Shown one piece after another: positions 11,100-22,035 of a stretch of 64,000 nt of DNA (position 1 is its first letter; every line of letters begins with the position of its first letter). The stretch comes from Aegilops tauschii subsp. strangulata (lineage: Eukaryota; Streptophyta; Magnoliopsida; Poales; Poaceae), in the NCBI RefSeq assembly GCF_002575655.3, contig NC_053036.3:642900736-642964735 (forward strand), written 5' to 3'. The translations under genes were made by a program, and so were the position numbers. The notes beneath the pieces are model-generated. The model ran no database searches. It saw only the letters and a list, made by a program, of their open reading frames with translations, and was not told the origin of the DNA.

Positions 11100-11330
11100 A
11101 GGAAGATGAAGTGTGTGGGTGCAGGAATAAGTGGAGGGGGGCCACCGTGGGCTCACGAGGTAGGGGGCGCACCCCATGGGGGTGGGCGCGCCCTGGACCC
11201 TCGTGGCCAGGTGCTTGCTCCCCCTGCTGTGTTCTCAGTGCCAGATATTCTCAAATATTCTAGAAAAAATCATATTTCATTTTCAGGGCATTTGGAGAAC
11301 TTTTATTTTCGGGGTATTTTTTACTGCATG
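11100..11330 (-). promoter_or_regulatory. LTR-U3-like module upstream of the env-position ORF (element A)
   Basis: An internal copy of the GC palindrome (CTCACGAGG...GGGCGCGCC...CCTCGTGG, ~11150-11205) is followed by TTTTCAGGGCATTTGGAGAAC (~11279-11300). That closely resembles TTTTCAGGTCATTCCGAGAAC in A's own LTR (~7565-7587). On the minus strand it lies ~400 bp upstream of the ORF starting at 10745 and is followed by a TATA-position ACTTATTCC patch. It may be a second promoter or leader for that ORF; this is inference. Confidence 0.45.
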
Positions 11331-11535
11331 GATAAATCAGAAAACAGACAAAAAAAAATACTATTTTTGCTTTATTTAATGTAAATAACAGAAAGTAAAA
11401 GGAGGATACACAGAGTTGTGCTTTCTAACTTCATCCATCTCATGCTCATCAAAAGGAATCCACTAACAAGGTTGATCAAGTCTTGTTAACAAACTCATTC
11501 CGAATAACATGGAAACGGAGAAATTTCGAATAACA

Positions 11536-12263
11536 CTAAGTTACCTCAACGGGGATATGAACATCCCCAATAATAAGAATATTATATTTCTTCTTGACAG
11601 TAGGAAGAGGAAATTCAAAACCTCCAATAATAATCGATGGGATTTTTCCAATAGAATTGATACTGTGAACTTGAGGTTGTTTCCTCGGAAAGTGTACCGT
11701 ATGCTCATTACCATTAACATGAAAAGTGACATTGCCTTTGTTTGAATCAATAACAGCCCCTGCAGTATTCAAAAAGGGTCTACCAAGGATAATCGACATA
11801 CTATCGTCCTCGGGAATATCCAGAATAACAAAGTACGTTAAGATAGTAACGTTTGCAACCACAACAGGCACATCCTCACAAATACCGACAGGTATAGCTG
11901 TCGATTTATCGGCCATTTGCAAAGATATTTCAGTAGGTGTCAACTTATTCAATTCAAGTCTACTATATAAATAGAGACGCATAACACTAACACCGGCTCC
12001 AAGATCACATAAAGCAGATTTAACATAGTTTCTTTTAATGGAGCATGGTATAGTTGGTACTCCTGGATCACCTAGTTTCTTTGGTATTCCACCCTTAAAA
12101 GTATAATTAGCAAGCATGGTGGAAATTTCAGCTTCCGGTATCTTTCTTTTATTTGTAATAATATCTTTCATGTACTTAGCATAAGGATTCACTTTAAGCA
12201 TATCAGTCAAACGCATACGCAAAAAGATAGGTCTAATCATTTCAGCAAAGCGGTCAAAATCCT
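11536..12263 (-). pseudogene. Element A gag-protease, C-terminal part with retropepsin domain
   Basis: A 234-codon minus ORF (12240-11536) carries an Athila-type aspartic protease: the active-site motif CDLGAGVSVM and the distal hydrophobic flap sequence IILGRPFLNTAG. Codons upstream of 12240, at the junction (FDRFAEMIRP), continue the frame that is interrupted by element B and resumes at 19909. The protein stops at 11536 with no RT following, so pol was deleted or never present. Confidence 0.85.
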
Positions 12264-13840
12264 TGCTACGTCTTGAGCTTGCGTTGGTTTTCCTTGAAGA
12301 GGAAAGGGTGATGCAGCAATAGTAGCGTAAGTATTTCCCTCAGTTTTTGAGAACCAAGGTATCAATCCAGTAGGAGGCTCCTCAAAAGTCCCACGCACCT
12401 ACACAAACAAACAAGAACTCGCAACCAACACAATAAAGGGGTTGTCAATCCCTTCACGGCCACTTGCGAAAGTGAGATCTGATAGAGATAATATGATAAG
12501 ATAAATATATTTTTGGTATTTTATAATATAGATTGGAAAAGTAAAGATGCAAATAAAAGTAGATGGCAAACTTATATGATAAAAGATAGACCCGGGGGCC
12601 ATAGGTTTCACTAGTGGCTTGTCTCAAGATAGCGTAAATATTACGGTGGGTGAACAAATTACTGTCGAGCAATTGGTAGAAAAGCGAATAATTATGATAT
12701 TATCTAGGCATGATCATGTATATAGGCATCACGTCCATGATAAGTAGACCGACTCCTTCCCGCATCTACTACTATTACTCCACACATCGACCGCTATCCA
12801 GCATGCATCTAGAGTATTAAGTTCATAAAGAACAGAGTAACGCATTAAGAAAGATGACATGATGTAGAGGGATAAACTCATGCAATATGATATAAACCCC
12901 ATCTTTTTATCCTCGATGGCACCAATACAATACGTGCCTTGCTGCCCCTGCTGTCACTGGGAAAGGATACTGCAAGATTGAACCCAAAGCTAAGCACTTC
13001 TCCCATTGCAAGAAAGATCAATCTAGTAGGCCAAACCAAACAGATAATTCGAAGAGACTTGCAAAGATAACTTAATCACACATAAAAGAATTCAGAGGAG
13101 ATTCAAATATTTCTCATAGATAAACTTGATCATAAATTCACAATTCATCGGATCTCGACAAACACACCGCAAAAACAGTTACATCGAATAGATCTCCAAG
13201 AAGATCGAGGAGAACTTTCTATTGAGATTCAAAGAGAGAGAAGAAGCCATCTAGCTAATAACTATGGACCCGAAGGTCTGTGGTAAACTACTCACAACTC
13301 ATCGGAAGGGCTATGGTGTTGATGTAGAAGCCCTCCGTGATCGATTCCCCCTCCGGTGGAGCGCTGGCGAAGGCTCCAAGATGGGATCTCGCGGATACAG
13401 AAGGTTACGGCGGTGGAAATAGTTTTTCGTGGGCGCTTCTGATGTTTTCGGGGTACATGGGTATATATAGGAGGAAGAATTAGGTGGGTGGACGCCCGAG
13501 GGGCCCATGAGATAGGGGGGCGCGCCCAGTAGGGGGGGGGGCGCCCTCCACCCTCGTGGCCGCCTTGATTGTTTCTTGACTTCCACTCCAAGTCCTGTGG
13601 ATCACGTTTGTTCCAAAAAGATCGCTCCCGAAGGTTTCATTCCGTTTGGACTCCGTTTGATATTCATTTTCTTCGAAATACTGAAATAGGCAAAAAAACA
13701 GCAATACGGGCTGGGCCTCCGGTTAGTAGGTTAGTCCCAAAAATGATATAAAAGTGTAAAGTAAAGCCCATAAACATCCAAAACAAGTAATATAATAGCA
13801 TGGAACAATCAAAAATTATAGATACGTTGGAGACGTATCA
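12264..13840 (-). repeat. Element B, left (3') LTR
   Basis: Begins TGCTACGTCTTGAGC and ends GGAGACGTATCA. Includes the GC palindrome at ~13500-13562. In sense direction, CCTCCTATATATACCC (TATA box, ~13461-13476) follows ~25-40 bp downstream. Confidence 0.93.
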
Positions 13841-16684
13841 AGCATCCCCAAGCTTAATTCCTGCCCGTCCTCGAGTAGGTAAATGATAAAAACAAATTTT
13901 TTGATGTGGAATGCTACCTAGCATATTTCTCAATGTAATTTTCTTTATTGTGGCATGATTGTTCAGATCCAAATGATTCAAGATAAAACCTTATAAAACA
14001 TAAAAACAATAATACTTCGAAGCATACTAGCAAATAAGCATGTCTTATCAAAATAGCATAGCCAAAGAAAGCTTAGCCCTACAAAATCATATAGTTAGGC
14101 CATGCTTCATTTTCATTACACAAAATACTCCCATCATGCACAACCCCGATGACGAGCCGAGCAATTGGTTCATACTTTTTAACGCGCTTCAGCTTTTTTC
14201 AACTCTTACGCAATACATGAGTGCAAGCCATGGACATAGCACTATGGTGGTATATGGTGGTGGTTGTGAAGACAAAAAGGGAGAAGATAGTCTCACATCA
14301 ACTAGGCGTATCAACGGGCTATGGAGATGCCTATCAATAGATATCAATGTGAGTGAGTAGGGATTGCCATGCAACGGATGCACTAGAGCTATAAATGTAT
14401 GAAAGCTCAACAAGAGAAACTAAGTGGGTGTGCATCCAACTCGCTTGCTCACGAAGACCTAGGGCATTTTGAGGAAGCCTATCATTGGAATATACAAGCC
14501 AAGTTATATAATGAAAAATTGCCACTAGTATATGAAAGTGACAACATAGGAGACTCTCTATCATGAAGATCAAGGTGCTCTTCCGGAGCACAAGTGTGGA
14601 AAAGTGATAGTAGCATTGTCCCTTCTCTCTTTTTATCTCATTTTTTCTTTTCTTTATATTTCTTTTCCCCTTTTTTCTTTCTTTTTCTTTTTTTTCTTTC
14701 TCCTTTTTTTCCTTTTCTTTTTTTTTCTTTCCTTTTTTTCTTTGGTGGGCTTCTTTGGCCTCTTTTATTTTTATAAAGTCCGAAGTCTCATCCCGACTTG
14801 TGGGGGAATCATAGTCTTCATCATCCTTTCCTTACTTGGGACAATGCTCTAATGAAGATCATCACACTTTTATTGATTTACAACTCAACACTTAGAACAA
14901 AATATGACTCTATATGAATGCCTCCGGCGGTGTACCGGGATATGCAATGAATCAAGAGTGACATGTATGAAAAATTATGAAGGTGGCCTTGCCACAAATA
15001 CGATGTCAACTACTTGATCATGCAAAGAGCAATATGACAATGATGGAGCGTGTCATAATAAACGGAACGGTGGAAAGTTGCATGGCAATATATCTCAGAA
15101 TGGCTATGGAAATGCCATAATAGGTAGGTATGGTGGCTGTTTTGAGGAAGGTAAATAATGGGTGCAAGATACCGGCAAAAGTTGCGCGGCATAATAGAGG
15201 CTAGCAAAGTGGAAGGGTAAGTGTGCGTATATCCATGGACTCACATTAGTCATAGAACTCATACTTATTGCAAAAGTTTACTTAGCCCTCGAAGCAAAGT
15301 ACTACTACGCATGCCCCTAGAGGGATAGATTGGTAGGAAAAGACCATCGCTCGTCCCCGATTGCCACTGATAAGGAAGACAATCAAAAGAGCACCTCATG
15401 CAACAAATTTGTCACACAACTTTTACCATACGTGCATGCTACGGGACTTGCCAACTTCAACACAAGTATTTCTCAATTTCATAATTACCCAACTAGCATG
15501 ACTCTAGCATTACTACCTTTATATCTCAAAACAATTATCAAGCATCAAATTGATCCTAGTGTTAAATGCACTTTTTATGATAGTTTTTATTATACTCAAC
15601 TTGGATGCTCATCATTCTAGGACCAAATTTATAACCATAGCAAATACCATGCTGTTCTAAAAGACTCTCAAAATAATATAAGTGAAGCATGAGAGCAAAA
15701 ACTATCTAGCTCAAAAGATATAAGTGAAGCACATAGAGTGTTCTAATAAATTCTAATCATGTGGGTTTCTCCCAAAAGGTGTGTACAGCAAGGATGATTG
15801 TGGTGATCTAAAAAGGAAAGACTAATACCATACAAGACGCTCCAAGCAAAACACATATCATGTGGCGAATAAAAATATAGCTCCAAGTAAAGTTACCGAT
15901 AAACAAAGATGAAAGAGGGGATGCCTTCCCGGGGCATCCACAAGCTTAGGCTCTTGGCTATTCTTGAATATCTTGGGGTGCGATGGGCATCCCCAAGCTT
16001 AGGCTCTTGCCACTCCTTATTCCATAGTCCATCAAATCTTTACCCAAAACTTGAAAACTTCACAACACAAAACTCAATAGAAATCTCATAAGCTCCGTTA
16101 GCGAAAGAAAACAAAACACCACTTCAAGGTACTGTAATGAACTCATTCTTTATTTATATTGGTGTCAAACCTACTATATTCCAACTTCTCTATGGTTTAT
16201 AAACTATTTTACTAGCCATAGATGCATCAAAATAAGCAAACAACACACGAAAAACAGAATCTGTCAAAAACAGAACAGTCTGTAGTAATCTGTAACTGAC
16301 GCAAAATTCTGGAACTCCAAAACTTCTACCAAAATAGGAAGTCCTCGGAAATTTGTCTATTGATCTACAGAAAAAAGAATCAACGCAAAATCACGTTTCT
16401 GTGATTTACTAAAATTATTTTTGTGCGCGCAAAGTTTCTGTTTTTCAGCAGAATCAAATTAACTATCACCATAGGTTATCCTATAGGTTCTAGTTGGCAC
16501 AAACACTAATTAAAACATGAAAACACATCTAAACAGAAGGTAGATGATAAATTTATTACTAAACAGAAGCAAAAACAAAAAAACAAAAATAAAATTGGGT
16601 TGCCTCCCAACAAGCGCTATCGTTTAACTCCCCTAGCTAGGCATTGAGATTTCGATGATGCTCACAAGAAAGATAAGAATTGAA
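13841..16684. other. Element B non-coding interior, with T/C-rich tract at 14625-14770
   Basis: No ORF with a recognisable domain on either strand. 14625-14770 is almost pure pyrimidine on the plus strand (TTTTTCTTTC-type runs); ORFs through it encode only Phe/Leu/Ser and are artefacts. The rest is AT-rich filler of the kind seen in large non-autonomous LTR elements. The phrase AGGCTCTTGCCA/CCCCAAGCTTAGGCTCTTG recurs near 15945 and 15990. Confidence 0.6.
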
Positions 16685-18032
16685 TCACACAAAGAGAGCA
16701 TCATAAGACATGTGACAAACACATGTAAGTCTAACATACTTCCTATGCATAGGCATATTATAAGCAAACAAATTTGCAAGGCAAGCAAAAACTAGCATAT
16801 GCAAGGAAGAAGAAAGAGACGATAGCAATCTCAACATGACGAGAGGTAATTTAGTAAGATAAAAATTTCTACGACCATATTTTCCTCTCTCATAATAATT
16901 ACATGTAGGATCATATGCAAATCTATCACATAACATATTCTCAACACAATCCACATGCATGTGAAGTTGACGCTCTTCCAAAATAGTGGGATTATCATTA
17001 ACTAAAGTCATGACCTCTCCAAACCCACTTTTATAAAAATTTCATAAGATTGATCAAAATCCAAATTTGTGGGATCTAAAGTTGACACTCTTCCAAACCC
17101 ACTTTCAATAATATTGCAAACACTATTATCAATCTCATATTCATCATGGGGCTTAAATAAATTTTCAAGATCATAAAAAGAATCACCCCAATCATGATCG
17201 TTGCAACAAATAGTAGACATAGAAAAACTAGCATCCCCAAGCCTAGGGTTTTGCATATTATTAACACAATTGTCATTAAGAGAATTTATAATAACATCAC
17301 TCCACTCATGCTTTTCATCGAAGGAACTACCAAGTATGGGTGCAATAGCAACGATCTCATGTTTAACATAAGGAACTATAGCAGATTCATCTTCATAAAT
17401 ATTGGCATCATGGCCACAAGAAATAAATTCTCAATAAATATAACATAAGGAATACCAAGCATCATGTTCATTAAGGGATATTTCAATCAAATCATCGGAA
17501 TCATCATTATCTATAGATTCATGCATATCATTATTTTCTTCCAAAGCAACGGTCATTCTCTCAATAAATTCTTTGACATAGACATTATGAGCATAGTTTT
17601 CATAGCAATATTTAAGTATGTTAAAAATTTTAGATTCTTAGAGAGTAATATCATACTTTTGAATCAAAGAAGCAACTTCATAAGCACCCTTAAAAGCAAC
17701 AAATTCTTCAATTTGTTCGATATCATAGTAACTATAAACACCCTTTGCATAAGAAGATAAGATTTCATTATCATTAAACTCACATAGGTAGGGAAGGTGT
17801 TTTTTAGGGTTCTTAGAGCAACAAGTAAAATCATAATTTCACAAAGATTCCAAGCATAACACAACAATCTGTTTATTTGATCCCATAAGAGTCTCCCTTT
17901 TTCAGACAAACGGTGATGCACAAAATGAGCATGCTCATCTAAAGATTTCCCATCAACTAGGCTAGTTGGGGTTTCAGCACGAGAGCATATGGATCGAAGA
18001 TGATCCAAGTAGAACACTTTAAGTGGATCCAT
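16685..18032 (-). pseudogene. Element B gag-like reading frame, broken
   Basis: Three consecutive minus ORFs (18032-17664, 17256-17008, 17011-16685) follow the PBS. The first begins MDPLKVFYLDHLRS and ends in frame-shifted Leu-rich nonsense. The last contains a Cys-rich ENMLCDRFAYDPTCNYYERG segment. They look like pieces of one decayed protein specific to this non-autonomous element. I recognise no capsid or zinc-knuckle signature. Confidence 0.45.
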
Positions 18033-18224
18033 ATCAATAAATTTTTAGCAAGCAAAGATGCAAGCAAATAGAAGGCACGTGGAAACACAAACAAAAAGTC
18101 ATACGGGAAGAAGGCGAAGAAAAGGCAAAGGTGAAGTGGGGGAGAGGAAAACGAGAGGCAAATGGCAAATAATGTAATGCGAGGGAGATGAGTTTGTGAT
18201 GGGTACTTGGTATGTCTTGACTTG

Positions 18225-18326
18225 AGCGAAGACCTCCCCGGCAACGGCGCCAGAAATCGCACATTGGCGGGAGGTCGAATCTTGACTTGACTTGGTGGAA
18301 GCCTCCCCGGCAACGGCGCCAGAAAT
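18225..18326 (-). repeat. Duplicated primer-binding site, element B
   Basis: The block CCTCCCCGGCAACGGCGCCA followed by GAAATC occurs twice, at ~18233 and ~18303, each preceded by a TCTTGACTTGA phrase. On the sense strand each reads TGGCGCCGTTGCCGGGGAGG, the tRNA-Asp-type PBS. Only the copy nearer the right LTR is at the usual distance (~9 nt) from the LTR end. Confidence 0.85.
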
Positions 18327-18332
18327 CCTTCT

Positions 18333-19908
18333 TGCTACGTCTTGAGCTTGCGTTGGTTTTCCTTGAAGAGGAAAGGGTGATGCAACAATAGTAGCGTAAG
18401 TATTTCCCTCAGTTTTTGAGAACCAAGGTATCAATCCAGTAGGAGGCTCCTCAAAAGTCCCACGCACCTACACAAACAAACAAGAACTCGCAACCAACGC
18501 AATAAAGGGGTTGTCAATCCCTTCACGGCCACTTGCGAAAGTGAGATCTGATAGAGATAATATGATAAGATAAATATATTTTTGGTATTTTATAATATAG
18601 ATTGGAAAAGTAAAGATGCAAATAAAAGTAGATGGCAAACTTATATGATAAAAGATAGACCCGGGGGCCATAGGTTTCACTAGTGGCTTGTCTCATGATA
18701 GCGTAAATATTACGGTGGGTGAACAAATTACTGTCGAGCAATTGATAGAAAAGCGAATAATTATGAGATTATCTAGGCATGATCATGTATATAGGCATCA
18801 CGTCTGTGACAAGTAGACCGACTCCTGCCTGCGTCTACTACTATTACTCCACTCATCGACCGCTATCCAGCATGCATCTAGAGTATTAAGTTCATAAAGA
18901 ACAGAGTAACGCATTAAGAAAGATGACATGATGTAGATGGATAAACTCATGCAATATGATATAAACCCCATCTTTTTATCCTCGATGGCAACAATACAAT
19001 ACGTGCCTTGCTGCCCCTGCTGGCACTGGGAAAGGACACCGCAAGATTGAACCCAAAGCTAAGCACTTCTCCCATTGCAAGAAAGATCAATCTAGTAGGC
19101 CAAACCAAACTGATAATTCGAAGATACTTGCAAAGATAACTTAATCACACATAAAAGAATTCAGAGGAGATTCAAATATTTCTCATAGATAAACTTGATC
19201 ATAAACTCACAATTCATCGGATCTCGACAAACACACCGCAAAAATAGTTACATCGAATAGATCTCCAAGAAGATCGAGGAGAACCTTATATTCAGATTCA
19301 AAGAGAGAGAACAAGCCATCTAGCTAATAACTATGGACCCGAAGGTCTGTGGTAAACTACTCACAACTCATCGGAAGGGCTATGGGTTTGATGTAGAAGC
19401 CCTCCGTGATCGATTCGCCCTCCGGCGGAGCGCCGGCGAAGGCTCGAAGATGGGATCTCGCGGATGCAGAAGGTTACAGCGGTGGAAATAGTTTTTCGTG
19501 GGCGCTTCTGATGTTTTCGGGGTACATGGGTATATATAGGAGGAAGAAGTAGGTCGGTGGACACCCGAGGGGCCCACGAGATAGGGGGGCGCGCCTAGTA
19601 GGGGGAGGCGCGCCCTCCACCCTCGTGGCCGCCTTGATTGTTTCTTGACTTCCACTCCAAGTCCTCTGGGTCACGTTTGTTCCAAAAAGATCGCTCCCGA
19701 AGGTTTCATTCCGTTTGGACTCCGTTTGATATTCCTTTTCTTCGAAATACTGAAATAGGCAAAAAATAGCAATACGGGTTGGGCTTCCGGTTAGTAGGTT
19801 AGTCCCAAAAATGATATAAAAGTGTAAAGTAAAGCCCATAAACATCCAAAACAAGTAATATAATAGCATGGAACAATCAAAAATTATAGATACGTTGGAG
19901 ACGTATCA
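18333..19908 (-). repeat. Element B, right (5') LTR
   Basis: Same ends as 12264-13840, with the GC palindrome at ~19568-19630 and a TATA-like ATATATAGG at ~19531. It differs from the left copy by scattered substitutions and tiny indels. Confidence 0.93.
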
Positions 19909-21957
19909 ATCCTCATCATCCTGTTTCTTGGATGGCTTAGGAGGAAAGGCATGGGTTTCTGGACCCATGGCTCTCTTTCTTTGCCGTGCTTCCTAGCAAT
20001 GAAGTCTCTCTTATCATAACGTTGATTCTTTGATTGTGGGTTAATTATCAAGATCAACAGTAGGTTCAACCTCTATATCATTATTATTGCTAGGTTGAGC
20101 ATCAACATGAACATCATCAATAACATTATCACTAGGTCCATGTTCATCACCAGATTGTGTTTCAGCATCAAAAATAGAAATATCATTGGGATTCTCAGTT
20201 GTATATACAACAGGTTCACTAGAAGCATTCAAAGTCCTGTCATTTTTCTTCTTCTTCCTAGAAGGAGTAGGTGCATCAACATTATTTCTCTGAGAATCTT
20301 GCTCAATTCTCTTAGGGTGGCCCTCAGGATACAAAGGTTCCTGAGTCATTTTACCCGTTCGAGTTGCTACTTTAACAGCAAAGTCATGTTTATTATTGTT
20401 CAATTCATTGAGCAAATCATTTTGAGCTTTAAGCACTTGTTCTACTTGACTGGTAACCATAGAAGCATGTTTACTAATGAGTTTAAGTTCACCCTTAAGT
20501 CTAGATATATAATCACTCAAGTGTCCAATCATATAAGCATTTTGTTTCAATTGTCTACCAACGTAAGGATTGAAGTTTTCTTGTTTAGCCATAAAGTCAT
20601 CAAACTCATCCAAGCATTGGCTATCAAACTTAGTAGACGGGATTTCAACTTTATCATATCTATAGAGAGAATTTACCTTTACTACCTGTGTCGGGTTTTC
20701 AAGATCATGTGTTTCTTCAATAGGTGGTATATTAAGGCCATGTATTTCTTCAACAGGAGGTAAATTCTTAACATCTTCAGCCTTAATATCTTTTTCTTTC
20801 ATAGATTTCTTTACCTCTTGCATATCTTCAGGACTGAGAAATAGAACACGCCTTTTCTTCGGAGTTGGCTTAGGAGTTGGTTCAGGAAGTGTCCAATTGT
20901 TTTCATTAATCAACATATTATTCAATAGCAATTCATCTCGATCAACTGTTCTTTCCCTGAAAACACAACCAGCACAACTATCCAGGTGGTATTTGGAAGC
21001 ATCGATTAGTCCATTATAAAAGATATCAAGTATTTCATTTTTCTTAAGAGGATGATCAGGCAAAGCATTAAGTAATTGGAGAAGCCTCCCCAAGCTTGTG
21101 GGAGACTCTCTTCTTCGATTTGAGCAAAATTATATATTTCCCTTAAAGCAGCTTGTTTCTTATGAGCGGGGAAATATTTAGCAGAGAAGTAATAAATCAT
21201 ATCCTGGGGACTACGCACACAACCAGGATCAAGAGAATTAAACCATGTTTTAGCATCACCCTTTAACGAGAATGGAAATATTTTAAGGATATAATAATAA
21301 CGACTTTTCTCATCATTAGTGAACAGGGTGGCTATATCATTTAACTTAGTAAGATGTGCCACAACAGTTTCAGATTCATAGCCATAAAAAGGATCAGATT
21401 CAACCAAAGTAATTATCTCAGGATCGACAGAGAAATCATAATCCTTATCAGTAACACAGATAGGCGAAGTAGCAAAAGCAGGGTCATATTTCATTCTAGC
21501 ATTCAGAGACTTTTCTTTAAGCTTAGCTAATTATTTCTTAAGATCAGATCTATCATTGCAAGCAAGAAAATCTCTAGCAATTTCTTCATCCATAACATAA
21601 CCCTCTAGAACAACAGGCAATTCATACTTAGGGGGAGAACCTTCATCATCACTTTCATCAATATTATCAGTTTCAATAATTTCATTTTCTAGCCCTAGCA
21701 AGTTGTTCATCAAGAAATTCACCTAATGGCACAGTAGTATCAAGCATAGAAGTAGTTTCATCATAAGTATCATGCATAGCAGAAGTGGCATCAACAATAA
21801 CATGCGACATATCAGAATTAATACCAGAAGCAGGTTTAGGTGTCACAAGCTTACTTAAAACACAAGGAGAATCAAGTGCAGAGCTAGATGGCAGTTCCTT
21901 ACCTCCCCTCGTAGTTGAGGGAAAAATCTTAGTTCTTTCGTATTTCAAGTTACTCAT
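19909..21957 (-). pseudogene. Element A gag, N-terminal part, several lesions
   Basis: Gag starts at 21957 (MSNLKYERTKIFPS). A frameshift follows in 21682-21722, a stop at 21531-21533, and then the capsid-like retrotrans_gag segment (FPFSLKGDAKTWFNSLD) in 21494-21006. A 1-nt deletion in a G run at 21088-21091 shifts the frame into the 350-codon ORF 21093-20041. That ORF contains a long charged, coiled-coil-like region and a lysine-rich patch (PSRKKKKND). After a stop at 20041 the frame continues to 19914 and reconnects with 12263 across element B. Gag is therefore dead independently of the insertion. Confidence 0.85.
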
Positions 21958-22006
21958 AGTGATCAGCAGATATAAATCCCAAGTGACTCAAAGAATAGAG
22001 CTATGC

Positions 22007-22024
22007 TCCCCGGCAACAGCGCTA
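22007..22024 (-). other. Element A primer-binding site
   Basis: Minus strand TAGCGCTGTTGCCGGGGA differs at two positions from the TGGCGCCGTTGCCGGGGA seen in elements B and C. It lies 11 bases from the LTR edge. Confidence 0.75.
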
Positions 22025-22035
22025 GAAAATAGTCT

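Larger units (their letters stand above)
12264..19908 (-). mobile_element. Athila-type gypsy LTR retrotransposon B, non-autonomous, inserted in gag of element A
   Basis: LTRs at 12264-13840 (1577 bp) and 18333-19908 (1576 bp) flank the element, with a perfect 5-bp TSD ATCCT (12259-12263 and 19909-19913). The minus strand is sense: the polypurine side is at 13841-13855 (AGCATCCCCAAGCTT inverted). The PBS TGGCGCCGTTGCCGGGGA lies beside the right LTR (18305-18322) and is present a second time ~70 bp away. The 4.5-kb interior has only a broken gag-like reading frame near the PBS and no pol. It must have moved with proteins from another element. The LTRs look closely similar, so insertion was recent relative to A. 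Confidence 0.93.

Noticed and set aside
14594..14852. Phe/Leu-rich hydrophobic ORFs looking like membrane proteins
   Set aside because: They come from a T/C-rich tract inside element B.
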